A stretch of 64,000 nucleotides of DNA from Tsukamurella sp. PLM1 (GCF_023168325.1 NZ_AP025688.1:434001-498000), one strand, 5' to 3'; counted from the stretch's first letter, positions 54,327 to 63,320 are shown. Notes: generated from the sequence alone by a model not told the origin. Numbers and translations: made by a program.

Positions 54327-55285
54327 GTGAGATTGGGAGTCCTCGACATCGGGTCCAATACGGTGCACCTGCTCGTGGTGGACGCCCACTGGGGCGCGCA
54401 TCCGACGCCGATGAGTTCGACCAAGGCCACGCTGCGGCTGGCCGAGAAGATCGAGCCCAGCGGGCGGCTCAGCCAGGCGGGCGAGGACGCGCTCGTCGAA
54501 TCCGTCGAGGAGTTCACGAAGATCGCGCGCAGTTCCGGCTGCTCCGAGGTGATGGCGTTCGCCACCTCCGCGGTGCGCGACGCCAGCAACACCGACACCG
54601 TGCTCGCGCACGTCAAGGACGTGACCGGGGTCGACGTCGAGGTGCTCTCGGGCATCGACGAGTCGCGCTTGACCGCGCTGGCGGTGCGCCGCTGGTACGG
54701 CTGGAGCGTGGGTCGCGTACTCAACATCGACATCGGCGGGGGCTCGCTGGAGCTCAGCAACGGCGTCGACGAGGAGCCGGACGTCGCGCTGTCGCTGCCG
54801 CTGGGCGCGGGCCGCGTCACCCGCGAGTGGCTGCCCGAGGATCCGCCCGGCCGACGCCGGGTGAGCATGCTCCGGGACTGGCTCGACGCCGAGATCGCCC
54901 CGCCGCCGCCCGCCTCGAGGCCGCGGGCGCACCGGACATGGTCGCGGGCACGTCGAAGACGATGCGCACGCTGGCCCGCCTGACCGGGGCGGCACCGTCG
55001 TCCGCCGGCCCGCGGGTCAAGCGCACCCTGACGGCCAGCAGCCTGCGCCAGCTGATCGGATTCATCAGCCGGATGACGGCCGCCGACCGCAAGGAGCTCG
55101 ATGGCCTCAGCTCCGACCGCGCGGGCCAGATCGTCGCCGGCGCGCTGGTCGCGGAGGCGGCCATGCGGGCGTTGAACGTGGAGGCGCTCGACATCTGCCC
55201 GTGGGCGCTCCGCGAGGGCGTCATCCTGCGGTACCTCGACACGCAGGCGGGCTTCACGCCCGAGAACGGCACTAAAGTCCAGTAA
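54327..55285 (+). CDS. ppx: Exopolyphosphatase Ppx/GppA family, frameshifted
   Basis: About 319-aa exopolyphosphatase of the short mycobacterial type (Rv0496). ASKHA-fold motifs: phosphate-1 [13 protein letters not shown] at the start, [11 protein letters not shown], phosphate-2 [11 protein letters not shown], and the C-terminal [14 protein letters not shown]. The frame is lost at about 54900-54902 in a C run. Adding one base gives EIAP followed by [24 protein letters not shown]. The link with senX3-regX3 upstream fits a shared role in phosphate balance. Confidence 0.92.
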
Positions 55286-55392
55286 ATGGCATGGGTAATA
55301 TGGCAGATCGCCGCGCGCGCCGTCGAGGTCGTGCCGCAGTGAAGACGTAGAATCTGCCGAGACCCACATATATCCACAGGACGGTGACGTGC

Positions 55393-56458
55393 ATGAGTGA
55401 GGAGCGCAGGATCTCGCTGGCGGAACTACTCGCCAGGGAAGGCGCGACCACCCCCGGCCGGTGGTGGGCGACGTCGGCGACACCGCGGCGGCGAGAACTC
55501 CATCACCGTCGCCGAGCTGACCGGCGAGATCCCCGTCGTCCGCGACGACGTGCCCGAGACGCCCGCCGCGCAGTCGCCCTCCGCGCAGGCGGCCACGGAG
55601 CAGCCGGAGGCGTCCGCCGATCCCGCAGTGACGGAGCAGCCGGAGGACGACGAGCCGATCACGTCGTCCTTCCTGGCCGCCGCGGTCGAGGACGTCCGGT
55701 CCGAGGATGACGGTGCCGCGGCGGGCGCCGCAGAAGCCGACGCCACGGAAGTCGAGGTCGCCGAGGCCGAGGTCGTGGACACCGGGGACGCGGAGGCCGT
55801 CGAGGCCGATGTCGCCGAGGCGGAGGTCGTCGACGACGCGGACGCGCGCACCGACGTCGAGCACCACACGAACGAGGGCCACACGGAGGCCAACTACGCG
55901 TGGTCGAAGTGGGATCAGTCGGAGGCGCCGATCATGGCGACCGCTGATTTCAACACGGCGCAGGTCCGCGAGCGGCAGGCCCGTTTCGCCGATGCCGACA
56001 ACGAGCCCACGGTGGACGTGGCGCCCGTGACCGACGTGCCGGACGAGGCGGCACCGTCCGCCCCGGACACCGCAGCGCTGAGCGCCCAGCAGATCGACGA
56101 GGCCCGCGCGGCGCTCGATACGGACGCGGCGCCCGCCGTCGACGTGGCCGGCGCGGAGGACGGCCCGGCGGCACCGAAGGGGCGCGGTCAGGGCTGGCTC
56201 GCGCTGATCGCCGAGGTCGTACTCGGCGTCGCCGCGGGCGCCGGCCTGTTCTTCGGCTTCTTCAAGCTCTGGAACTGGGGCGGCGGCACGTGGACCATCG
56301 CGCTGACCGTGGTGCTGGCGTTCGTCGTGATCATCGCGATCGTGATGTTCACGCACTTCCTGCGGCGGACCACCGACTACCTGACGCTGGGATTGGCGCT
56401 GTTCGTGGGCCTGGTCATCACCTTCGGGCCGCTCGTGATGGCGCTCGCCTCCGACTGA
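55393..56458 (+). CDS. Membrane protein with acidic N-terminal region (Rv0497-like), frameshifted
   Basis: About 355-aa protein. The N-terminus SEERRISLAELLAREGATTP leads into an Arg-rich patch and NSITVAELTGEIPVVRDDV, as in Rv0497. A long acidic low-complexity stretch follows, with the repeated phrase VAEAEVVD, and then two membrane helices at the C-terminus (about GWLALIAEVVLGVAAGAGLFFGFF and TLGLALFVGLVITFGPLVM, with another between). The frame changes at about 55450-55455 in a CCCCC run, explained by one extra C, the only insertion-type error seen. Function unknown. ATG with GTGACGTGC upstream. Confidence 0.82.
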
Positions 56459-56459
56459 G

Positions 56460-56465
56460 TACGCT
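56460..56465 (+). promoter_or_regulatory. -10 element of the isomerase-like gene
   Basis: TACGCT, seven bases before the GTG at 56473. Confidence 0.45.
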
Positions 56466-56472
56466 TGCTGCC

Positions 56473-57324
56473 GTGAGCGGTATCGAGGTCGGGTTGTCCA
56501 CGGCCTCGGTCTACCCCGAGAAGCTCGAGGCCGCGTTCCGGTACGCCGCCGAGACTGGGTACGACGGCGTCGAGCTCATGGTCTGGCACGAGTCGGCCAG
56601 CCAGGACATCGCCAACGTAGCGGGGCTGTCGATGCGGTACGACATGCCGGTGCTGTCGGTGCACGCACCCTGCCTGCTCATCAGCCAGCGCGTCTGGGGA
56701 ACCGACCCGATGGCCAAACTCGGCCGCGCGGTGACGGCCGCGGAGGACCTCGGCGCGCGCACCGTCGTCGTGCACCCGCCGTTCCGGTGGCAGCGGCGCT
56801 ACGCCGAACACTTCGTGGACCTGGTCAACGAGCTCGAGGACGACAGCGACGTCGCGGTAGCGGTGGAGAACATGTTCCCGATGCGGCTGGACGCGTTCTT
56901 CGGTCGCCGCGGCGAGTCGGTCGAGCGGCTCAAGCGCCGCGGCAGCCCGGGTGCGGCGCTGTCGGCCTTCGCCCCGTCGATCGACCCCACCGACGTGGGC
57001 TATGCGAACTACACCCTGGACCTCTCGCACACCGCGACCGCGGGCGTCGACGCGCTCGACCTCATGGACCGGATGGGCGACGGCCTGCGGCACCTGCACC
57101 TCACCGACGGCCTCGGCGCCGCGGTCGACGAGCATCTCCTGCCCGGCCACGGCACCCAGCCCGCGGCCGAGGTGTGCCGCCGGCTCGCGGCGTCCGGCTG
57201 GGACGGCCAGGTGATCCTGGAGATCGCGACGGGCTCGGCGCGCTCGCCCGAGGAGCGGCGTGCGATGCTCACCGAGGCGGTCGAGTTCGCGCGGGAACAC
57301 CTGCGTGTTCCGCCCGCCGCCTGA
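56473..57324 (+). CDS. Xylose isomerase-like sugar phosphate isomerase/epimerase (Rv0498-like)
   Basis: 283-aa TIM-barrel protein of the AP endonuclease 2 / sugar isomerase superfamily. Seen: YDGVELMVWHESASQDI, VLSVHAPCLLISQRVWG, TVVVHPPFRWQRRYAEHF, VAVENMFPM and YTLDLSHTATAG, LRHLHLTDG, DGQVILEIATG, which carry the expected metal ligands (Glu, Asp, His). Substrate not known. It is 14 bases after the Rv0497-like gene, with its own -10. The order is that of Rv0497-Rv0498. Confidence 0.88.
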   Translation: MSGIEVGLSTASVYPEKLEAAFRYAAETGYDGVELMVWHESASQDIANVAGLSMRYDMPVLSVHAPCLLISQRVWGTDPMAKLGRAVTAAEDLGARTVVVHPPFRWQRRYAEHFVDLVNELEDDSDVAVAVENMFPMRLDAFFGRRGESVERLKRRGSPGAALSAFAPSIDPTDVGYANYTLDLSHTATAGVDALDLMDRMGDGLRHLHLTDGLGAAVDEHLLPGHGTQPAAEVCRRLAASGWDGQVILEIATGSARSPEERRAMLTEAVEFAREHLRVPPAA

Positions 57325-57343
57325 CCTCGAGAAGGAGCAGCAC

Positions 57344-58183
57344 ATGGCTTTGTTCGCGGACCTCGTCGCGGTGACGAAGGCCCCCGGCGGGTACGTCGCC
57401 GAGATCGACCCGACCTGGTCGGTGGGGCGCAAGGTGCACGGCGGCGCGCTGCTCGCCGTGGTCGCGTCCGCCGCGCGGGCCGCGTACCGGGACGGTGACG
57501 GTGCCGACCCGCAGGCCGAGCCCGTGGTCGTGTCCGCGCAATACCTCGGCGCTCCCGACCCGGGCACCACCTCGCTGCGGACGTCCGTGGCCAAGCGCGG
57601 CCGCACCACCTCGGTCGTGAACGTCGAGGCCGTGCAGGGGGAGCGGACGTACGTCCAGGCGGCGGTGACGCTCGCGCGGCGCGACGCCGGCGACGGCCTG
57701 TACGCCGAACCCACGCCGCTGGACGCCCTGCCGCCGGAGCCGCCGTCGGACGCCCTGGCCTGGGACCCCGAGCATCCCGCGGCGAAGGTGTTCAAGGTGG
57801 GCCGCGTCGCGGAGGTGCACTACGACGTCGCGTCCCTGCCGGTCTCGCGCGGCGAGACCGGGGCGGCCGAGACCCGCGGGTGGGTGCGGTTGCGCGAGGA
57901 GCCGCTGTCGGCCCTGTTCGCGCTGCTCGCGACCGACATCTCGTTGCCGGTGGTGGCCAACCTCGGCCGGGTCGGGTGGGCGCCCACGCTGACGCTGACG
58001 GCCTCGGTTCCGCGCGAGCCCGCACCCGGGTGGCTCCGGTTCCGGGCCTCGGCGGCCGCCGTCGGGGAGCGGTTCTTCGAGGAGGACCACGTCCTCGTCG
58101 ACGAGGCGGGGCGCACCGTCGCGACCTCCCGGCAGCTGGCCATGGTGCCGGTCGCCGTTCCAACAACCGACAAGAAGGAGTGA
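57344..58183 (+). CDS. Acyl-CoA thioesterase-like protein (hotdog fold, Rv0499-like)
   Basis: 279-aa double-hotdog thioesterase of the TesB-like group: EIDPTWSVGRKVHGGALLAVVASAARAAY in the first unit, then VVVSAQYLGAPDPGTTSLRTSVAKRGRTTSVVNVEAVQ, and a second unit ending LRFRASAAAVGERFFEEDHVLVDEAGRTVATSRQLAMVP. The natural acyl-CoA is unknown. A GAAGGAG ribosome site precedes the ATG at 57344. It is 19 bases after the isomerase gene and one base before proC, so this is one operon. Confidence 0.87.
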   Translation: MALFADLVAVTKAPGGYVAEIDPTWSVGRKVHGGALLAVVASAARAAYRDGDGADPQAEPVVVSAQYLGAPDPGTTSLRTSVAKRGRTTSVVNVEAVQGERTYVQAAVTLARRDAGDGLYAEPTPLDALPPEPPSDALAWDPEHPAAKVFKVGRVAEVHYDVASLPVSRGETGAAETRGWVRLREEPLSALFALLATDISLPVVANLGRVGWAPTLTLTASVPREPAPGWLRFRASAAAVGERFFEEDHVLVDEAGRTVATSRQLAMVPVAVPTTDKKE

Positions 58184-58184
58184 C

Positions 58185-58994
58185 ATGAGCGAGAACATCG
58201 CGCTGATCGGCGGCGGCCGGATCGGGGAGGCCCTGCTGGGCGGGCTGATCGCCGCCGGGCACGCCCCAGGGACTCTGGCCGTCACCGAGCCCCACGCCGG
58301 CCGGGCCGCGGAGCTAGCGGAGCGATACGGGGTGCGGACGTCGGAGACCGTCGGCGGGGCGGTCGACGGTGCCGGCCTCGTCGTGATCGCCGTCAAGCCG
58401 GACGTGGTCGCCGCGGTGCTGCCCGACGTGGCAGCCGCGTTGCGGCCGGGAGCGGTGGTGGCGTCGGTGGCCGCGGGTGTCCCGACGACGACGTACGAGG
58501 CCGCGCTGCCCGGCGGGACGCCGGTGGTCAGGGTCATGCCCAACACGGCGATGCTCGTGGGCCGGTCGATGAGCGGCATCTCCGGCGGCCGGGACGCGAC
58601 CGAGGCCCACGTGGCGCTCGTCCGCGGCGTGATGGAGGCGGTGGGGCAGGCGATCGTGGTGCCCGAGGCGAAGCTCGACGCGCTCACCGCGCTATCCGGC
58701 TCCGGGCCGGCGTACGCGTTCCTCGTCGCGGAGGCGATGATCGACGCGGGGGTCGATCTGGGGCTCACCCGGGACCAGGCGACGACCCTCGCGACCCACA
58801 CGATCGCGGGTGCAGGTGCACTAATGGTTGAGACTTCCATGTCGCCCGTCGAGCTCCGGGCAGCGGTCACCTCGCCGGGCGGGACGACCGCCGCTGCGAT
58901 CCGTGAGCTGGAGAAAAATGGCCTCCGACCTGCGTTTTACGCCGCGACCCGCGCTTGTGCGGAGCGGTCCGCGGAGCTCGGTCGGCTCTCCTAG
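58185..58994 (+). CDS. proC: Pyrroline-5-carboxylate reductase
   Basis: 269-aa last enzyme of proline synthesis, NAD(P)H-dependent. The Rossmann start ENIALIGGGRIGEALLGGL is clear, followed by VVIAVKPDVV, VRVMPNTAMLVGRSMSGIS, ALSGSGPAYAFLVAEAMIDAGV and the dimer-domain signature ELRAAVTSPGGTTAAAIRELEKNGLR. Intact and full length. AAGAAGGAG precedes the ATG. Rv0500 counterpart. Confidence 0.96.
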   Translation: MSENIALIGGGRIGEALLGGLIAAGHAPGTLAVTEPHAGRAAELAERYGVRTSETVGGAVDGAGLVVIAVKPDVVAAVLPDVAAALRPGAVVASVAAGVPTTTYEAALPGGTPVVRVMPNTAMLVGRSMSGISGGRDATEAHVALVRGVMEAVGQAIVVPEAKLDALTALSGSGPAYAFLVAEAMIDAGVDLGLTRDQATTLATHTIAGAGALMVETSMSPVELRAAVTSPGGTTAAAIRELEKNGLRPAFYAATRACAERSAELGRLS

Positions 58995-59071
58995 AAAATT
59001 TGGTTAGCTCACTCCCGTCGCATTATTCCCATTGGTACCGCTAAGCTGCTCGAAGCACGTGCGTGTCAGGT

Positions 59072-59091
59072 CCGCCGGAGGAAGCCGGCGG
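59072..59091 (+). promoter_or_regulatory. Hairpin in the leader of the HTH gene
   Basis: ccgccgg-aggaag-ccggcgg: seven-base stem with a purine loop, 30 bases before the ATG at 59121. The loop exposes AGGAAG. It may mark a 5' UTR structure or end a transcript from proC. Confidence 0.4.
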
Positions 59092-59120
59092 CGCGACATG
59101 TGCCGGAGGTTAGGGATTAC

Positions 59121-59378
59121 ATGGCGTCTGCAAGCAAGAACAGCAAGCCCACCGATATCGGCGTGGGGAACAGGGCTCAGCCGGCGGAGCCGTCGTCGGC
59201 CGGTTCCTCGTTCCTGACGGTGGCCGAGGTCGCCACCCTCATGCGGGTGTCGAAGATGACGGTCTACCGCCTGGTCCACAACGGCGAGCTGCCGGCGGTG
59301 CGCGTGGGCCGGTCGTTCCGTGTGCACGAGAAGGCCGTGCACGACTACCTGCAGACCTCGTTCTTCGACGCGGGGTAG
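59121..59378 (+). CDS. Excisionase-type helix-turn-helix protein (Rv0500A-like)
   Basis: 85-aa protein with a roughly 28-residue polar N-terminus and a MerR/excisionase winged helix: [48 protein letters not shown]. Highly conserved in mycolate actinobacteria at this place between proC and bS22. Its DNA target is not known. The ATG at 59121 is preferred over a GTG at 59100. Despite the domain name, no phage or integrase genes are near. Confidence 0.9.
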
Positions 59379-59430
59379 GCCGGGGCGGCCCGGCGCGGAG
59401 GGTGGATTTCACCTGGGCCGCGCCGGCGGG

Positions 59431-59436
59431 TAGAGT
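59431..59436 (+). promoter_or_regulatory. -10 element of the bS22 gene
   Basis: TAGAGT with a TTCACC about 19 bases upstream, giving a leader of roughly 75 bases before the ATG at 59516. Confidence 0.5.
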
Positions 59437-59515
59437 GGATAGTCGCTGCGTGACCGCGGGTGTTTCCGTCCGCCGCGCCTGTACAGAGCAACAGATAAGA
59501 GAACGTGAGGAACCC

Positions 59516-59617
59516 ATGGGTTCAGTGATCAAGAAGCGCCGCAAGCGCATGTCGAAGAAGAAGCACCGCAAGCTGCTCCGTCGCACGCGAGTGCAGCGCA
59601 GGAAACTCGGCAAGTAG
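59516..59617 (+). CDS. Small ribosomal subunit protein bS22
   Basis: 33-aa extremely basic protein (begins [20 protein letters not shown]), matching the mycobacterial ribosomal protein bS22 found in 30S structures near the decoding region. Also annotated as an AURKAIP1/COX24-domain protein (Rv0500B). A GTGAGGAACCC ribosome site precedes the ATG, and a strong terminator follows 23 bases after the stop. Nearly invariant in the lineage. Confidence 0.95.
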
Positions 59618-59640
59618 GCCTTCAGGTCACACTTTCAGCG

Positions 59641-59674
59641 GAACCCGCCCAGGACTGGGCGGGTTCTCGTGTTT
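59641..59674 (+). terminator. Intrinsic terminator after bS22
   Basis: Perfect 11-base stem gaacccgccca / tgggcgggttc (59641-59651, 59656-59666) with a GGAC loop, followed by a short T-run (TTTT within 59670-59675). Confidence 0.9.
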
Positions 59675-59680
59675 TCCGGT

Positions 59681-59686
59681 TACCCT
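59681..59686 (+). promoter_or_regulatory. -10 element of the galE2-like gene
   Basis: TACCCT, six bases before the ATG at 59693, which decides that start against the in-frame codon at 59669. Confidence 0.55.
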
Positions 59687-59692
59687 TCAGTA

Positions 59693-60787
59693 ATGAATGA
59701 GTCGTTCGCCGGAGCGCCGCTCGTCGTCATGGTGACGGGCGCGTCCACCTTCGTGGGCGGCTACCTGGTGCGGCGGTTGGCCCAGCGGCCGGACATCGAG
59801 CGCGTGATCGGGGTCGACGCGGTGCCGCCCACGAAGGCGATGCACCGCCGGATGGAGCCCGCCGAGTTCATCCGCGTCGACTACCGCAGCCACATCTTCG
59901 GCAAGATCATGGCCACCAACGAGGTGGACACGGTGGTCCACTGCTCCACCTCGGTCACCGACAACCACTTCCCGTCGGCGTCCACGAAGGACGCGATCGT
60001 CTTCGGCTCGATGCGGGTGTTCGCCGCGTGCCAGAAGTCGGAGACGGTCAAGCGTGTGATCATGCGCTCGTCCACCCAGGTCTACGGCTCCAGCTCGCGC
60101 AACGCCGCGCTGGTCACGGAGGACCTGGTCAGCGGCGCCGCCGTGGCCGGCGGTCACCCTCGTGACCTGCTGGACGCCGAGGCCTACGCGCGCAGCATGG
60201 CGCGCCGCCGCTCCGACATCGACCTCACTGTGCTGCGCCTCGCGCCGATCATGGGCCCGAACATCGAGACCCTGCCGCGGTCCCTGTTCGAGCGGCCGGT
60301 CGTGCCTTCGCTGATCGGGCGGGACGCGCGCCTGCAGTTCCTCCACCAGGACGACGCACTGGGCGCGCTCGAGCACGCCGTGGTCGCGGGACGCCCCGGC
60401 ACGTACAACATCGCCGGCGACGGTGCCATCTCCATGTCGCAGGCCATCCGCCTGGCGGGCCGGGTGCCCCTACCGGTGATCGGCCCCGCGTTCGGCCCCG
60501 CGGTAGCCGCGATCCGCGGCCGGGGGCGCGGCCACTTCGACAAGGTCCAGCTGGCCTACCTGAGTTTCGGCAACGCCTTCGACACCACGCGCATGCGAAA
60601 CGAACTGGGATTCGAGCCCCGGTTCAGCACGCGGCAGGCGATGGAGGACGTCGCCCGCCAGGGCCCCGTAGAACCTACAATCGGAGTGGATTCGATCCGG
60701 GGTGTCGAGCAGCGGGTGGCCTCGCTGGCTCGGCGGTTCGCGGGAATCGGTTCGACAGATCGGCACGGCTGGACGGTAGACGCATGA
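59693..60787 (+). CDS. galE2: NAD-dependent epimerase/dehydratase-like protein (GalE2/Rv0501-like)
   Basis: 364-aa extended short-chain dehydrogenase. The N-terminal Rossmann motif is VVMVTGASTFVGGYLVRRL, followed by VIGVDA, the VVHCSTSVTDNHFP region and MRSSTQVYGSSSRN. At the expected catalytic YxxxK the sequence reads YARSM, so the Lys is absent, and epimerase activity is doubtful. The name follows the mycobacterial annotation only. ATGA overlap with the acyltransferase gene suggests a shared role in envelope lipid metabolism. Confidence 0.87.
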   Translation: MNESFAGAPLVVMVTGASTFVGGYLVRRLAQRPDIERVIGVDAVPPTKAMHRRMEPAEFIRVDYRSHIFGKIMATNEVDTVVHCSTSVTDNHFPSASTKDAIVFGSMRVFAACQKSETVKRVIMRSSTQVYGSSSRNAALVTEDLVSGAAVAGGHPRDLLDAEAYARSMARRRSDIDLTVLRLAPIMGPNIETLPRSLFERPVVPSLIGRDARLQFLHQDDALGALEHAVVAGRPGTYNIAGDGAISMSQAIRLAGRVPLPVIGPAFGPAVAAIRGRGRGHFDKVQLAYLSFGNAFDTTRMRNELGFEPRFSTRQAMEDVARQGPVEPTIGVDSIRGVEQRVASLARRFAGIGSTDRHGWTVDA

Positions 60788-61854
60788 CGAACCCATCAGG
60801 CTCGCAGCACGCGAAGGTGCTGCAGTTGCCCGTGTCCATCGACACCGCGCGTACCGCCGCCGGGCGGGAGCGGGCGCAGCAGCGCCACCCGTCTGCGCTC
60901 ACCGGGAACCCGGCACCGTCGGCGCCCAAGCCCGAGGCCACTGTCCACGCCCTGAACCCGGACTACCTGGCGCAGGCGCTGCCGGCGGAGCCCGGTCCGG
61001 GCTGGCGCGTGCGCGCCGCGGATTCGGTGGTCGACGGTGCCGCCTTCGTCCGGGAGCGCCTCACCGGCGACTACGACATCGACCAGTTCGGGTTCGACCC
61101 GCACCTGACCGACGCGGTGTTCCTGCCCGCGCTGCGCCCGATGTACGACAAGTGGTTCCGGGTGGACACCTCCGGCGCTGAGAACCTGCCCCGCGAGGGC
61201 GGCGCGCTGCTGGTGGCGAACCACTCGGGCGTCATCCCGCTCGACGGCCTGATGTCGGCGGTCGCCGTGCACGACAACCACCCCGACCATCGGCACCTGC
61301 GGCTGCTCGCGGCCGACCTGGCGTTCGAGTATCCGTTCATCGGCGAGGTGGCACGCAAGATGGGCGCCACCGTCGCGTGCAACGCCGACGCCGAGGCGCT
61401 GCTCACCCGCGGCGAGCTGGTGGCGGTGTGGCCCGAGGGGTTCAAGGGCATCGGCAAGCTGTACCGCGACCGGTACAAGCTGCAGCGGTTCGGCCGCGGC
61501 GGATTCGTCACCGCGGCGATCCGGGCCGGCGTCCCGATCATCCCGGTGTCCATCGTGGGCGCCGAGGAGATCTACCCGATGCTCGCCGACGTCAAGCCCG
61601 TCGCGCGGCTGCTGGGCCTGCCCTATGCGCCGATCACGCCGCTGTTCCCGTGGCTCGGCCCGCTGGGCATGGTGCCGCTGCCGTCGAAGTGGCACATCGA
61701 GTTCGGTGCGCCGATCTCAACTTCGCAGTACTCGCAGGCCGACGCCGACGACCCCATGGTGGTGTTCGAGCTCACCGACAACGTCCGCGAGACCATCCAG
61801 CAGTCCCTGTACCGCATCCTCGCGCGCCGCAAGAACATCTTCCAGGACTTCTAG
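60784..61854 (+). CDS. 1-acylglycerol-phosphate acyltransferase-like protein (PlsC family, Rv0502-like)
   Basis: 356-aa acyltransferase. After a roughly 110-residue N-terminal extension, the catalytic H-x4-D motif is seen in LLVANHSGVIPLDGLM (near residue 148). The acceptor motifs VAVWPEGFKGIGKLYRDRYKLQRFGRGGFV and GVPIIPVSIVGAEEIYP follow. The C-terminus is complete. In the family this transfers fatty acids to lysophospholipids. The true acceptor of the Rv0502 group is not known. Overlaps galE2 by four bases. Confidence 0.9.
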   Translation: MTNPSGSQHAKVLQLPVSIDTARTAAGRERAQQRHPSALTGNPAPSAPKPEATVHALNPDYLAQALPAEPGPGWRVRAADSVVDGAAFVRERLTGDYDIDQFGFDPHLTDAVFLPALRPMYDKWFRVDTSGAENLPREGGALLVANHSGVIPLDGLMSAVAVHDNHPDHRHLRLLAADLAFEYPFIGEVARKMGATVACNADAEALLTRGELVAVWPEGFKGIGKLYRDRYKLQRFGRGGFVTAAIRAGVPIIPVSIVGAEEIYPMLADVKPVARLLGLPYAPITPLFPWLGPLGMVPLPSKWHIEFGAPISTSQYSQADADDPMVVFELTDNVRETIQQSLYRILARRKNIFQDF

Positions 61855-61944
61855 GCCCGCCGGGCCGTGCGCGTCCCTGCGCGGTTTCGACGATGCGTTG
61901 CGGGGTTCGACGGCGCGTGCGTGGCCCGGCTCCTCGTCCGCCGA

Positions 61945-61973
61945 GAGTTCCCGCTCCCCGAGTTCCCGCTCCC
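61945..61973. repeat. Two-copy 14-bp direct repeat
   Basis: gagttcccgctccc at 61945-61958 and again at 61960-61973, directly before the stop codon of the convergent HAD gene. Length is too small to assign a role. Confidence 0.7.
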
Positions 61974-61977
61974 GGGG

Positions 61978-62864
61978 CTAGTCGTCGCTGAAGTGCTTGA
62001 TCAGCGCGGCGGCGCCGCCGACGGCCACGCCCACGCCGATGGCGGTGGGAACGCCGATCTTGGCGGCCTTGCGCCCGGTGCGGTAGTCGCGGATCTCCCA
62101 GCCGCGGACCCGGGCGACGTCGCGCAGGTCGGAATCCGGGTTGATCGCGACGGCGGTGCCCACCAGGGAGAGCATCGGCACGTCGTTGTGCGAATCGCTG
62201 TAGGCGGTGCAGCGCTTGAGGTTCAGGCCCTCGCGGATCGCCAGCGACCGGACGGCGTGCGCCTTGCCGAGGCCGTGCAGGATGTCGCCGACCAGCTTGC
62301 CGGTGAACACTCCGTCCTGCGACTCCGCGACGGTGCCGAGGGCCCCGGTGAGGCCCAGCCGGTCGGCGATGGTCTGCGCCAGCTCGACCGGCGTGGCGGT
62401 CACGAGCCACACCTGCTGGCCGGCGTCGAGATGCATCTGCGCGAGCGCGCGGGTGCCGGGCCAGATCTTGTCGGCGATGATCTCGTCGTAGATCTCCTCG
62501 CCGACGGCCTTGAGCTCCTCGGTGGATCGGCCGGCGATGAACGACAGTGCCTTCTCGCGCCCGGCGGCAACGTCCTCGCTGTTCTCCTTGCCGGTGAGCC
62601 GGAACTTGGCCTGCGCCCACACCGCCGAGGCCAGATCGGAGTAGGAGAAGTAGTTGCGCGCCGCGAGACCGCGGGCGAAGTGCACGATCGACGCGCCTGG
62701 ACCATCGTGTTGTCGACGTCGAAGAACGCGGCCGCGGTGAGATCAGGCGGCACCGCCTCGTCGCGCGGGCCCTCCTTCTCGAGGAGCAGCGAATGCGCGG
62801 CGTCGGCGCTCGCCTCGCCGGCCGTGCTCTGCCGACGTTCTTCGGCGCTGGCCTGGTCCGACAA
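61978..62864 (-). CDS. serB: HAD-IB family phosphatase (SerB1/Rv0505c-like), frameshifted
   Basis: About 295-aa HAD hydrolase of the phosphoserine phosphatase-like IB group. A polar N-terminus is followed by motif [10 protein letters not shown] (DxD), motif II in [12 protein letters not shown] and motifs III-IV in [29 protein letters not shown]. The membrane-like C-terminus ([21 protein letters not shown]) is typical of this group. The frame is lost at about 62697 just after motif I. One missing G restores [17 protein letters not shown]. The TTG at 62864 is chosen because of the GGGAGG six bases ahead. A GTG at 62870 is possible. True phosphoserine activity is uncertain. Confidence 0.87.
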
Positions 62865-62930
62865 GGGCACCTCCCACTCGCGTGTGATCTCCCACAACCT
62901 TAGCGCTCGCGGCAGTGGGACACTCGCCAC

Positions 62931-63173
62931 ATGGCTGTCATCACATTGCTCACCCGCGAAGGATGCGGGATGTGCGCCCGCGCCCACGACGAACTCACCG
63001 CTCTCCGCGCGGACGTGGGTTTCGAGTACGAGCAGGTCGACGTCGACGCGCCCGGCAACGCCGAGCTCCGCGGAGAGTACGGCGACATGCTGCCGGTGGT
63101 CCTGCTGGACGGCGAGCAACACAGTTATTGGGAGGTCGATACGCCGCGCCTGCGCGCGGATATCCTGGGCTGA
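62931..63173 (+). CDS. Glutaredoxin-like protein (DUF836, Rv0508-like)
   Basis: 80-aa thioredoxin-fold protein. The redox motif CGMC is at residues 12-15 (TREGCGMCARAHDEL), and the cis-Pro is in YGDMLPVVLLDG. Full length for the glutaredoxin 2-like DUF836 family. In a mycothiol-using organism it may be a mycoredoxin-like reductant, which is inference. It is divergent from the HAD gene and directly upstream of hemA, as Rv0508 is to Rv0509. Confidence 0.9.
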   Translation: MAVITLLTREGCGMCARAHDELTALRADVGFEYEQVDVDAPGNAELRGEYGDMLPVVLLDGEQHSYWEVDTPRLRADILG

Positions 63174-63268
63174 GTAACCCGCGAGAGGTGATCTCCGTCC
63201 CTCTGCGGAGGTAGGTGAGGCTGCGCGCGTTTTCCCATTTCAGGGGATGCGGGGTACCGTGCCTTAGC

Positions 63269-63293
63269 GGGAAACTACGGACTGTAGTTCCCC
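63269..63293. promoter_or_regulatory. Inverted repeat before hemA
   Basis: gggaaactac-ggact-gtagttccc region: AACTAC (63273-63278) pairs with GTAGTT (63284-63289), with further pairing outside. It lies 28 bases above the hemA start and contains the CGGACTGTAGT core shared with the pirin palindrome at 30058. Confidence 0.5.
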
Positions 63294-63320
63294 GGAAAGA
63301 TCTGCGAAGGAGCAGCGAGG

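Noticed and set aside
59121-59378. Prophage or integrative element because of the excisionase-type HTH protein
   Set aside because: The gene is a conserved neighbour of proC in this lineage, and no integrase, attachment repeat or phage gene is present.
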